DNA of 8,918 nt from Methylovirgula sp. (GCA_030040215.1 JASHUD010000137.1:1-8918), one strand, 5' to 3'; positions 1 to 5,541 are shown, numbered from the stretch's first letter. A program made the numbers and translations. Notes: a model not told the origin generated them from the sequence alone.

Positions 1-138
1 GTCACAGCCGAGCCGCTGCCGCAGGCCGGAAGCGGACCGGCAGGCGCATCGGCGCCGGCCCCAGCGGCCGGCATGCCGCCGGCGCCAGGCGCGACCACGC
101 CGGCGAGCTCCGCGCCGGCGCAAGTACCGGCGCAATAA
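1..138 (+). CDS. C-terminal tail of an unknown Pro/Ala-rich protein (partial, 5' end outside window)
   Basis: Frame 1 is open from the first base to a TAA at 136-138, giving 45 residues made almost wholly of Ala, Pro, Gly and Ser and ending in QVPAQ. Codons in this frame mostly end in G or C, as in the neighbouring genes. Low-complexity Pro/Ala tails of this kind are common at the ends of envelope-associated or multidomain proteins in this group of bacteria, but the tail alone gives no function. The gene converges on the minus-strand secreted protein, with only 4 bp between the two stop codons and no clear terminator between them. Frame 2 is also open over much of this stretch, so the reading frame is likely rather than certain. 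Confidence 0.55.
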   Translation, partial: VTAEPLPQAGSGPAGASAPAPAAGMPPAPGATTPASSAPAQVPAQ

Positions 139-142
139 TCGA

Positions 143-520
143 TCAGCTTTGCCGTTCGGCGGTCCACCAGCCGCCGCATTCGGCGGTCGGCGAGGACCAG
201 GGACCGTGGCCGCGGCGGTTGCCCATCTTGCCGCCGACGTTGGCGATTTGGCCGTTCTCGCGGAAGCTCAAGGAGACAGTGCCGTCGTCCTCGATGAGCC
301 CGGAGACGCTGGCGCCCGGCTCGCTGCTCGCCGAAATACGTCCGTTGGCGATGGTGACCGAACCGCGATAGGCCTTCGCGCAAGGTCCCGCCGACGTGGT
401 GATCTCAACCGAATAAACGCCATCGTAGTGGCGCGGCGAAATCGGCTTGGTGTCGGCGGCACGCGCGGCGAGCGAAAAAGCCGCCAACGCGGCGCAGAGA
501 ATCGCGGCATGTCTCATCAT
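143..520 (-). CDS. small secreted protein of unknown function
   Basis: This 125-residue protein begins with a typical Sec signal peptide: two Met, Arg-His, then an Ala/Leu-rich core with likely cleavage after A-R-A near residue 21. The mature part, about 100 residues, starts with a Y-D-G-V-Y-S-V motif. It has regular short hydrophobic stretches that suggest a beta-rich fold, and ends in a Gly/Trp-rich segment (ECGGWW). Two cysteines remain after cleavage, C47 and C115, and could form a disulfide in the periplasm. Two adjacent ATG codons (518-520 and 515-517) are possible starts; an AAGG lies 5 or 8 nt upstream of them. I recall similar small exported proteins in Bradyrhizobium-type genomes but know no function. 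It is the last of four minus-strand genes and lies 172 bp below the ParB-like gene, so it may have its own promoter. Confidence 0.85.
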   Translation of the reverse strand: MMRHAAILCAALAAFSLAARAADTKPISPRHYDGVYSVEITTSAGPCAKAYRGSVTIANGRISASSEPGASVSGLIEDDGTVSLSFRENGQIANVGGKMGNRRGHGPWSSPTAECGGWWTAERQS

Positions 521-692
521 CTAAACCTTGAAAATTGAAGGGACTCGGTCAGGAACGCGGGGTCACCGGCAAACGGCAAGCGCCGCGGCTCCGAGACCGA
601 GCGGAGGAATTTCTGACTTCGCGAGGCAATAAAATCAAGAGCCGAACGCAATTTTGCGGCGAAAAATGCCCGCGCAAGCGGCGCACGCCACA
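521..692 (-). promoter_or_regulatory. intergenic region between the ParB-like gene and the secreted protein
   Basis: This gap holds the upstream region of the minus-strand secreted protein. It contains one copy of a 15-bp repeat (550-564) also found upstream of the ParB-like gene. Just downstream of the ParB-like stop, read on the minus strand, there is a short GC-rich hairpin (CCGC-TTGC-GCGG) followed by a run of five T at 666-662. With only four base pairs it is at best a weak terminator. I see no convincing -35/-10 pair. Confidence 0.3.
550..564 (-). repeat. 15-bp repeat, copy 1, upstream of the secreted protein
   Basis: Read on the minus strand this is GACCCCGCGTTCCTG, identical to 1374-1360. 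A flanking CGTTTGC is also shared, but here it is separated from the 15-mer by 4 extra bases. The copy ends 29 nt upstream of the start codon at 520. Both copies lie just 5' of minus-strand genes, which suggests a shared regulatory element, although a chance repeat or a remnant of duplication is possible. Confidence 0.5.
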
Positions 693-1316
693 CTAGTTGC
701 CGGTCAGCGGGCCGCACCAGCCCGGAAGGAAATCCGTCGCTTCGCTCTTGGCGAACTCCAGCGCCTTTTCGAGGGCTTGCGGAAAATCCTCTTCGACCAA
801 TTTGCGTTTGATGCGGCGCCTGAGAAAATCTGCCCAGAGGAATTCGCTGAACGGGGTCGTCTCCTTGGCATAACCGCCGGCCTGGCGCAATTCGCCGGCC
901 AGCGATCGGAACGGGTCATCGACAAGATCGCTCAGCGATTTCGGGATGTCCTGGTAGCCGCGCCGGTGCCCGGCGTCGTCGAAGGGATGCATCCAGCCGC
1001 GGTTGTCGAGAAAGATCCAGAACGCCTCCTTCTCCAATTTGCGCAGATCGGCGACGACGCTCACCAGGATATGCTCGACTCCGTCGTCCATCAGCGCACG
1101 GCCGAGATGATGATGATCGATGACATAATGGCGGTCCTTCGGGCCGAGGATCACCGGAATCATATGCTTGCCGAGAAACTCGGCGCCTTTACGGGATTCG
1201 GATTCCTGCCAACGTTTGCGTTTCTCGCGCACCTCGCGCATTCCAACCGTGATCTGGGTCGGACGCAGCTCCGCGAGCGATATGGGCTTGACGAGAGGTT
1301 CGCGCGGCGAATTCAT
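693..1316 (-). CDS. ParB-like protein of the PF08857 (ParBc_2) type
   Basis: This 207-residue protein matches the stand-alone ParB-like family I know as PF08857. It opens with L-A-E-L-R-P-T-Q-I-T-V-G (residues 14-25), followed by a basic stretch and then the core I-D-H-H-H-L-G-R-A-L (66-75), which corresponds to the D-G-x-x-R nucleotide-binding segment of ParB. The family's second half is also present: F-W-I-F-L-D-N-R-G-W-M-H (99-110), D-D-P-F-R-S-L-A-G (133-141) and the A-G-G-Y-A-K to F-L-W-A-D-F segment (146-164). It has no helix-turn-helix or dimerisation domain like chromosomal ParB, so a role in segregation should not be assumed. Some ParB-fold proteins bind or hydrolyse nucleotides, and the activity here is unknown. 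The ATG at 1316 has a GAGG 7 nt upstream. It lies 74 bp below the peptidoglycan-binding gene and may share its transcript. Confidence 0.88.
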   Translation of the reverse strand: MNSPREPLVKPISLAELRPTQITVGMREVREKRKRWQESESRKGAEFLGKHMIPVILGPKDRHYVIDHHHLGRALMDDGVEHILVSVVADLRKLEKEAFWIFLDNRGWMHPFDDAGHRRGYQDIPKSLSDLVDDPFRSLAGELRQAGGYAKETTPFSEFLWADFLRRRIKRKLVEEDFPQALEKALEFAKSEATDFLPGWCGPLTGN

Positions 1317-1359
1317 GGCTGTGCCTCGGCGGTATGAGGGCGGACCGCCAATCTACAGG

Positions 1360-1374
1360 CAGGAACGCGGGGTC
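1360..1374 (-). repeat. 15-bp repeat, copy 2, upstream of the ParB-like gene
   Basis: This is identical to 550-564 and is directly preceded on the minus strand by the shared CGTTTGC (1381-1375). It ends 43 nt upstream of the ATG at 1316, inside the 74-bp gap that follows the peptidoglycan-binding gene. Its position suggests that the ParB-like gene may be controlled separately from the two genes upstream. Confidence 0.5.
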
Positions 1375-1390
1375 GCAAACGCCAATCGGC

Positions 1391-2056
1391 TTAATCGATA
1401 CTGATGCCCGATTGGACGGCGAGCTCATGCAGGACTTTCGCGCTCAGCTCGCCGCGAACCGGCAGTCGATGATTGCGTTCGAATTGTTCGATTGCCTGGC
1501 GCGTCGCGTCGCCGTCGATACCGTCGGGCCGCAGCACGAAACCAAGCTTCACGAGGGCGCGTTGCACGGCGAACACTCGCCTGCTGGGCTGCGGCGCAAT
1601 TTGTGCGGTGTCTGCTTTCAGGAGTCGCGCGATGGAATCCTGGTCCGCTTGGCCGCTCGGCTGCGCCGCGCGCTGCGGCGCCGCGGCGGTCGATTGCAGC
1701 AACTGGCCGATCGGATCGGCTTGCGCAGCCGGCGACACGGAGAGCGGAACGGGCGCGGCGGCTTGCGGCTTCTTCATCGGCGCGTGCAATGGCGAAACGC
1801 GAGGCGCGAAGCCCCTGTGAAAAAACGGCGCCGGATGCCGTGTTTGCTGCAGCTCCAAAGCATTGACGCTGATCGCCACGACGAGCGCGGCGACGAGCAC
1901 GCCGGCAACCCGGTTCGGATAGGCCGCGACGCGTTGGACGAGCCGAAAGAACCGCACGAATACGCTCTGCGGGCGGTTCGAGCGGCGCGATCTGCCGCCC
2001 CTTTTCGGTTCGGAGAAGAGGAAATCGTGATCGCTGCGGGCGAGAATTTCACGCAA
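1391..2056 (-). CDS. membrane-anchored peptidoglycan-binding-domain protein
   Basis: This 221-residue protein has a basic cytoplasmic N-terminus (residues 1-49), one transmembrane segment (about 50-69, V-A-G-V-L-V-A-A-L-V-V), and a Pro/Ala/Gln-rich linker (70-157). It ends in a PG_binding_1-like domain (about 158-213). The domain's hallmark is visible: Q-R-A-L-V-K-L-G-F then D-G-I-D-G-D-A-T-R-Q-A-I-E-Q-F. The topology predicts a type II protein with the peptidoglycan-binding domain in the periplasm. No catalytic domain is present, so it probably tethers or senses cell wall. The chosen start is TTG at 2056. It overlaps the kinase stop codon (TTGCGTGA) by 8 bp and has GAAG just upstream, an arrangement that implies translational coupling to the kinase. 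A GTG five bases further on is in another frame. The linked synthesis suggests the two proteins work together. Confidence 0.85.
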   Translation of the reverse strand: MREILARSDHDFLFSEPKRGGRSRRSNRPQSVFVRFFRLVQRVAAYPNRVAGVLVAALVVAISVNALELQQTRHPAPFFHRGFAPRVSPLHAPMKKPQAAAPVPLSVSPAAQADPIGQLLQSTAAAPQRAAQPSGQADQDSIARLLKADTAQIAPQPSRRVFAVQRALVKLGFVLRPDGIDGDATRQAIEQFERNHRLPVRGELSAKVLHELAVQSGISID

Positions 2057-3896
2057 TTTTCTTCACCATCATCTCAGTGCTGAATTGCCGCGCATCTTCC
2101 AGCCCGGAACGACGCGCGGCGGTTTCGATCTTCGCGGGACGGTTCTTGTCGCTGCCGGGGCGGCGGCAGTCGAGCGGCAGCCGGATGCTGACGCAGGTTC
2201 CCTTGCCGATTTCGCTCTCGACCGAGATCGTTCCGCCGTGCAGGCCGACGAGCCCGCGCACGACGGAAAGGCCGAGCCCGGTTCCCTCGTAAGGCCGGTC
2301 GTACGAGGCGCCGGCCTGGAAGAACGGGTTGCCGAGATTGGCGAGATCGTGCGCGGCGATGCCGATTCCGGTGTCGGCGACCGCGATGACGATATGCGCG
2401 TCCTCGATCCGAACATGGACGCTGACGCGGCCGCCGCGCGGCGTAAATTTCACCGCATTCGACAGAAGGTTGATGAGGATCTGCTTGCAGGCGCGTTTAT
2501 CGCCGACGACGTCGTCGAGCTTTTCGGGGTAGGCGCGCACGAGTTCGACGCCGCCTTCTTTGGCTTTGAGCTTGACCATGTCGCAGCAGAGGTCGATGAG
2601 CGGCGCGATCTCGAAGGGTTCCGGCCGGATGTCGAAGGCGCCCGATTGAATCTTCGACATGTCGAGGATCGAGTTCACCACCGACAGAAGATGCTGGCCC
2701 GACTGTTGGATGATGCTCGCATATTCGCGTCGCTTCTCGGGATCTTGCGGCACCAATTGGGTATTGGCGAGCATCTCGGCGAAGCCGATGATCGCGTTGA
2801 GTGGCGTGCGCAGCTCGTGGCTTACGTTGGCGAGGAACTGATCCTTCCAAACGTTGACTTCGGCGGCGGCGGCGCGCGCCGACTCGATTTCTTCCTCGCG
2901 TTGTTTCGATTGACTGACATCGCGCAGGATCGATACCACGCGATTTTTCCATTCCGTAGATCCGGCGTTGGCGTCGGCGACGAAACGGCGCGAGCGCATC
3001 TCGACCCAGCGGAAGGCAGGCTCGCCGCGCGGCCCGTTGCCGATGGGCGCCGCCGCGCAGCGCAGGCGCAGCGTGGTGCAGACGGTGTCCGGCGAGCTGG
3101 CCGCATCGGCCGCGGCTTTCAGAAGCGCCGGCCGATCGGCCACATGGATGCGTTCGAAAAAGCTGCGGCCCATCAGTTCGGCGGGCGCCAGCCCGAACAA
3201 TTCCATGCAATTCGGGCTGACGAACTCGGCGATGCCGTTGCGGTCGTGATGGACGACGAGATCGCCGACTGTGTCGTAGACCGCGCGATAATGCTCGGCG
3301 CGCAGTTGCGCCGAGTGGTCGCGTTTCTTCTGAAAGGCGACGATGCTGTAGGCGACGAGCGTCGCATAAAAGATCGCCGGCAGGACCAGCAGGGTGACGC
3401 GCCCGCTGCCGAAGCCGGTCGCGATCCAGTTCATTTGGTCGGCGAAGGCGAGTATCGCAGCGGCAAACGCCGCAAGCGCGCCGCCCCCGAACACGAGCCG
3501 GAAATCCTGCGAGAGAACCCCTTCGAACGGGGCGAGGACGAGCCACGCCAAAGCCGCTTCCCAAGGGCCGCCGCCGGCGGCGATCGTCGCCGCGGCGCCG
3601 ATGAAGCTCAGGACGCAAACGGCCTGGGCGAGAAGCAGATCGCCGCTGCGCGACAGAAGCACCACGGCACCGATCGGCAACGCGCACCAGACGAAAACGA
3701 GCGCGTGCCATACCGCGGGCGCCCCGTAGAGCGCCAGAAACAGCGGGGCAAGACACATCACCGCGACGGAACTCGCCAGCCGGCGCAGGATAAACGCCTC
3801 GTGACGCTGCCGCTCGGCCTGGCAAGTCAGGACGGCCGGATGCACCAGCGAAGCGATCTGCCTCTCGAGGACTAAAGCGAAACTCAAACGCCGCAC
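2049..3896 (-). CDS. divJ: PAS-domain sensor histidine kinase, DivJ-like
   Basis: This 615-residue membrane histidine kinase has about five or six hydrophobic segments between residues 41 and 187, then a PAS domain (about 201-330, N-C-M-E-L-F-G and a following PAC-like stretch). A HisKA domain follows with the phospho-acceptor H360 in S-H-E-L-R-T-P, then a HATPase_c domain with an N-box at 480 (N-L-L-S-N-A-V-K-F-T), G1 D-T-G-I-G (508-512), F-box F-F-Q (525-527) and G2 G-T-G-L-G-L-S (538-544). The stretch around L-D-M-S-K-I-Q-S-G and N-P-F-F-Q-A resembles the Hyphomicrobiales DivJ group, which phosphorylates DivK and so acts on CtrA; this assignment is from memory. PleC/PdhS-like kinases are the main alternative. 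The start is GTG at 3896 with a poor ribosome site (GGAGG 15 nt upstream). About 35 residues extend past the usual end of the catalytic domain. Confidence 0.82.
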   Translation of the reverse strand: MRRLSFALVLERQIASLVHPAVLTCQAERQRHEAFILRRLASSVAVMCLAPLFLALYGAPAVWHALVFVWCALPIGAVVLLSRSGDLLLAQAVCVLSFIGAAATIAAGGGPWEAALAWLVLAPFEGVLSQDFRLVFGGGALAAFAAAILAFADQMNWIATGFGSGRVTLLVLPAIFYATLVAYSIVAFQKKRDHSAQLRAEHYRAVYDTVGDLVVHHDRNGIAEFVSPNCMELFGLAPAELMGRSFFERIHVADRPALLKAAADAASSPDTVCTTLRLRCAAAPIGNGPRGEPAFRWVEMRSRRFVADANAGSTEWKNRVVSILRDVSQSKQREEEIESARAAAAEVNVWKDQFLANVSHELRTPLNAIIGFAEMLANTQLVPQDPEKRREYASIIQQSGQHLLSVVNSILDMSKIQSGAFDIRPEPFEIAPLIDLCCDMVKLKAKEGGVELVRAYPEKLDDVVGDKRACKQILINLLSNAVKFTPRGGRVSVHVRIEDAHIVIAVADTGIGIAAHDLANLGNPFFQAGASYDRPYEGTGLGLSVVRGLVGLHGGTISVESEIGKGTCVSIRLPLDCRRPGSDKNRPAKIETAARRSGLEDARQFSTEMMVKKIA

Positions 3897-3987
3897 TCCG
3901 GTGAAGGAGAGCCTCCGAATCGCCGTGTTGGCCTCGGGCGGATCGAAACTGCGCCTTCCTTTACCGCGTCACATTCGCGCCGCCCGC

Positions 3988-4002
3988 TTAAGTGAACCCT
4001 AA
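3988..4002. promoter_or_regulatory. candidate CtrA-binding box
   Basis: The sequence is TTAA-N7-CTAA, one base away from the full CtrA consensus TTAA-N7-TTAA. On the minus strand it reads TTAG-N7-TTAA and sits 92 bp upstream of the kinase start codon. The surrounding region is GC-rich, so two AT-rich half-sites at the exact spacing stand out. CtrA is the response regulator at the end of the DivJ-DivK pathway, so a CtrA site upstream of a DivJ-like kinase would make a feedback loop. This is a motif match only. Confidence 0.4.
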
Positions 4003-4093
4003 GCATCGGGTCCAAAACGGCTTCGAAGCCGGCGCCATGCGCCTGCCGGCGGTGCTACCTCCTTCTATGGTTTAGAACCGGTTGCCGGTTTTT
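4003..4093 (+). ncRNA. candidate small RNA with anti-Shine-Dalgarno segment and intrinsic terminator
   Basis: On the plus strand three successive hairpins can form: CGGCT-TCGA-AGCCG (4018-4031), GGCGC-CAT-GCGCC (4031-4043), and AACCGG-TTG-CCGGTT followed by T-run (4076-4093). Between the second and third lies an unpaired stretch with ACCTCCTT at 4057-4064, identical to the anti-Shine-Dalgarno 3' end of 16S rRNA. Hairpins, exposed CCUCC and a terminator are the design of several alphaproteobacterial trans-acting small RNAs that block ribosome binding sites. I do not recognise a named family. The 5' end is a guess and no good promoter is visible unless the CtrA-like box at 3988-4002 drives it. 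Confidence 0.33.
4076..4093 (+). terminator. intrinsic terminator-like hairpin
   Basis: There is a perfect 6-bp stem AACCGG / CCGGTT with a TTG loop, running into TTTTT at 4089-4093 on the plus strand. The minus strand has no T-run after the hairpin. No annotated plus-strand gene ends here, so the hairpin either ends a small RNA or acts as a leader attenuator for the genes downstream. Confidence 0.5.
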
Positions 4094-4144
4094 CGGCTCG
4101 ATCGGGCCGACATGGTCAGCAAAAGGTGAATGGGGAATTTCGGA

Positions 4145-4174
4145 TTGTCGCGCCGACGATGGGACGAATTTTAT
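4145..4174 (+). promoter_or_regulatory. possible promoter of the DUF5330-like/sufE pair
   Basis: TTGTCG (4145-4150) and TTTTAT (4169-4174) are separated by 18 bp, and each matches four of six bases of the housekeeping sigma consensus. A transcript would start near 4181 and have a leader of about 47 nt before the ATG at 4228. It lies downstream of the terminator-like hairpin at 4076-4093. Motif evidence only. Confidence 0.28.
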
Positions 4175-4227
4175 GCGCCTATGCGATGTTGCGGCGTACG
4201 GCCGAATGGGGCAAGCGAGGCGTTTTG

Positions 4228-4614
4228 ATGTTTTTTCTGATCCGCTGCGTATTTTGGCTGTCCGTGGTCTTCTCGACCATTTTCTCCGCGCAATCCAATC
4301 CGCCGCAACGTGGGCAGGCACCGACGGCCGAACGGGGCGTCCCGCCGATCGGTGAACTGACGCGGACCTGGTTTGGGACCGCGGTTTCGTTTGTCGAACG
4401 CGAAGCGCTTGCGCACTGCCTGAAGACCGATTGCTTGCAATCCTCGGCGCGCGCCGAAGGGCCGGTTTTCAATTTGGCGGCGCAACGCGTCGCGCAAGCC
4501 AACGTGCCGCTGCCGCCGCGCCGGCCGACCTTTGCCGCGCCAAAATCGCAGCGCTCCGCACTGGAGAATTCGCCGCGCTCGGAATATGTTATGGAGCGTT
4601 CTGGGCGAAGCTAA
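4228..4614 (+). CDS. DUF5330-like small exported or membrane-anchored protein
   Basis: The protein is 128 residues from the ATG at 4228, which has AGCGAGG 7 nt upstream. This start gives M-F-F-L-I-R-C-V-F-W-L-S-V-V-F, the N-terminal signal/anchor helix I associate with DUF5330 proteins of Hyphomicrobiales. A longer frame from a GTG at 4126 adds 34 residues with no such character. Past the helix there is a hydrophilic Pro-rich segment and a C-x4-C pair (L-A-H-C-L-K-T-D-C) that resembles the cysteine pair of DUF5330. A basic, Pro- and Ser-rich tail follows. The family has no known function. sufE begins 25 bp downstream on the same strand, and from memory this pairing recurs in related genomes, so the two are probably co-transcribed. 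The family match is by eye and the C-terminal half is weakly similar. Confidence 0.72.
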   Translation: MFFLIRCVFWLSVVFSTIFSAQSNPPQRGQAPTAERGVPPIGELTRTWFGTAVSFVEREALAHCLKTDCLQSSARAEGPVFNLAAQRVAQANVPLPPRRPTFAAPKSQRSALENSPRSEYVMERSGRS

Positions 4615-4639
4615 CGGCTTTGCGCAACTTGGGCTGCGC

Positions 4640-5068
4640 ATGACGATCAACGAGATCATCGAGAATTTCGGCTATTTGGACGACTGGGAAGACCGCTATC
4701 GCTATCTGATCGAGCTTGGCCGCACGCTCGAACCGCTCGATCCAGCCGCGCATTGCGAAGCCAACAAGGTCTTGGGCTGCGCGAGCCAAGTATGGCTCGA
4801 GACGCGGCTTGACGGTTCCGCCCGTGGCGACCCCATTCTACTGTTTCGCGCCGATAGCGACGCGCATATCGTGCGCGGCCTTTTGGCCGTGATCCTGGCG
4901 CTCTACGCCGGCCATACGCCCGCGGAGATTGCGACAATCGACGCGGAGGCCTTGTTCCGGGATCTCGGACTTTCGGCGCATCTGACGCGACAGCGGACGA
5001 ACGGGGTGCGCTCCATGGTCGAGCGCATCCGCGCCGAGGCGCGCCGCGCCACGGCGAAAGTCGCCTGA
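4640..5068 (+). CDS. sufE: SufE family cysteine desulfuration protein
   Basis: This 142-residue protein accepts sulfur from the cysteine desulfurase SufS during Fe-S cluster assembly in the cytoplasm. The conserved core is clear: N-K-V-L-G-C-A-S-Q-V-W-L with the persulfide-forming C47, equivalent to C51 of E. coli SufE (V-x-G-C-x-S-Q-V-W). Other family features are the N-terminal F-x-x-L-D-D-W-E-D-R-Y-R-Y-L-I-E-L-G (11-28), I-V-R-G-L-L-A-V-I-L and the closing L-S-x-x-R-x-N-G-V-R-S-M. The ATG at 4640 fits the family start (M-T-I-N-E-I-I-E-N-F). An upstream frame extension from 4532 overlaps the previous gene and is not family-like. There is no strong Shine-Dalgarno, only GGGC, so translation may be coupled to the gene upstream. 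No sufS or sufBCD genes are in the window. Confidence 0.95.
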   Translation: MTINEIIENFGYLDDWEDRYRYLIELGRTLEPLDPAAHCEANKVLGCASQVWLETRLDGSARGDPILLFRADSDAHIVRGLLAVILALYAGHTPAEIATIDAEALFRDLGLSAHLTRQRTNGVRSMVERIRAEARRATAKVA

Positions 5069-5085
5069 AACGCGCGCGGCGTTTT
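5068..5085 (+). terminator. possible terminator after sufE
   Basis: A 6-bp stem AAACGC / GCGTTT with a GCGCG loop begins at the last base of the sufE stop codon and ends in TTTT at 5082-5085. It lies between the converging sufE and mucR genes, which are 56 bp apart. The stem is short and the T-run modest. Confidence 0.4.
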
Positions 5086-5124
5086 CATAAAAGCTGGAAC
5101 AAGAAGACGGCGGCTCGCGGGGCG

Positions 5125-5541
5125 TCAGCGCTTGCGGCGCCGTTGCTGGCCAAGCCCCATCTGCTTGGCGAGATTCGAACGCGCCTTGGCGTAATTCGGA
5201 GCAACCATCGGATAATCGGGCGGCAGACCCCATTTCTCGCGATATTCGTCGGGCGACATATTGTACTGCGTACGCAGATGCCGCTTGAGCGATTTGAACT
5301 TTCTGCCGTCTTCCAGGCAGATGATGTAATCGTTGGTGATCGATTTCTTGGCCGGAACGGCCGGCTTGGGCGTCTCAGGCGGGGCGATCGGGTGACCGGA
5401 CGTCACTTTGAGCAACGCCGAATGAACCTCGTTGATCAGGGAAGGCAGATCGCTCGCCGGGACGGAATTGTTGCTCACGTAGGCCGAAACGATATCAGCC
5501 GCCAATTCGATGTAATTGTTGGAGCTCATTGTGTCACTCAT
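5125..5541 (-). CDS. mucR: MucR/Ros family transcriptional regulator with altered zinc finger
   Basis: This 138-residue cytoplasmic DNA-binding protein has the MucR/Ros layout. The N-terminal part (residues about 9-48, Y-I-E-L-A-A-D-I-V-S-A-Y-V) drives oligomerisation, and after a Pro-rich linker comes the zinc-finger region and the hallmark S-L-K-R-H-L then Y-R-E-K-W-G-L-P-x-D-Y-P-M-V-A-P-N-Y (to 117). The tail is basic (RRRKR). MucR proteins bind AT-rich DNA and control exopolysaccharide, motility and cell-cycle genes. The finger normally has two Cys and two His ligands. Here C75 and H88 remain, but the second Cys is D78 and the H-H pair is Q92-Y93. The start is ATG at 5541. A longer frame opens with TTG at 5691 and adds 50 unrelated residues. 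Paralogues with a CLEDG finger exist in this order, so the gene is probably functional. Confidence 0.93.
   Translation of the reverse strand: MSDTMSSNNYIELAADIVSAYVSNNSVPASDLPSLINEVHSALLKVTSGHPIAPPETPKPAVPAKKSITNDYIICLEDGRKFKSLKRHLRTQYNMSPDEYREKWGLPPDYPMVAPNYAKARSNLAKQMGLGQQRRRKR

Larger units (their letters stand above)
3897..4227. promoter_or_regulatory. divergent intergenic region between the kinase and the DUF5330-like gene
   Basis: This 331-bp region has no convincing protein gene. From left to right it holds a GAATC (CcrM-type GANTC) site at 3917-3921 close to the kinase start, a CtrA-like box at 3988-4002, palindromes at 4019-4030 and 4032-4044, and an anti-Shine-Dalgarno-like sequence at 4057-4064. 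After these come a terminator-like hairpin at 4076-4093 and a possible promoter for the DUF5330-like gene at 4145-4174. An in-frame upstream extension of the DUF5330-like reading frame begins with GTG at 4126, but its sequence does not look like a signal peptide or family member. Confidence 0.6.

Noticed and set aside
2085..3875. 596-codon open frame on the plus strand, antisense to the histidine kinase
   Set aside because: It mirrors a kinase with all its catalytic motifs. Its product is rich in Arg, Asp and Ala with no recognisable domain, which is the usual shadow frame in GC-rich DNA.
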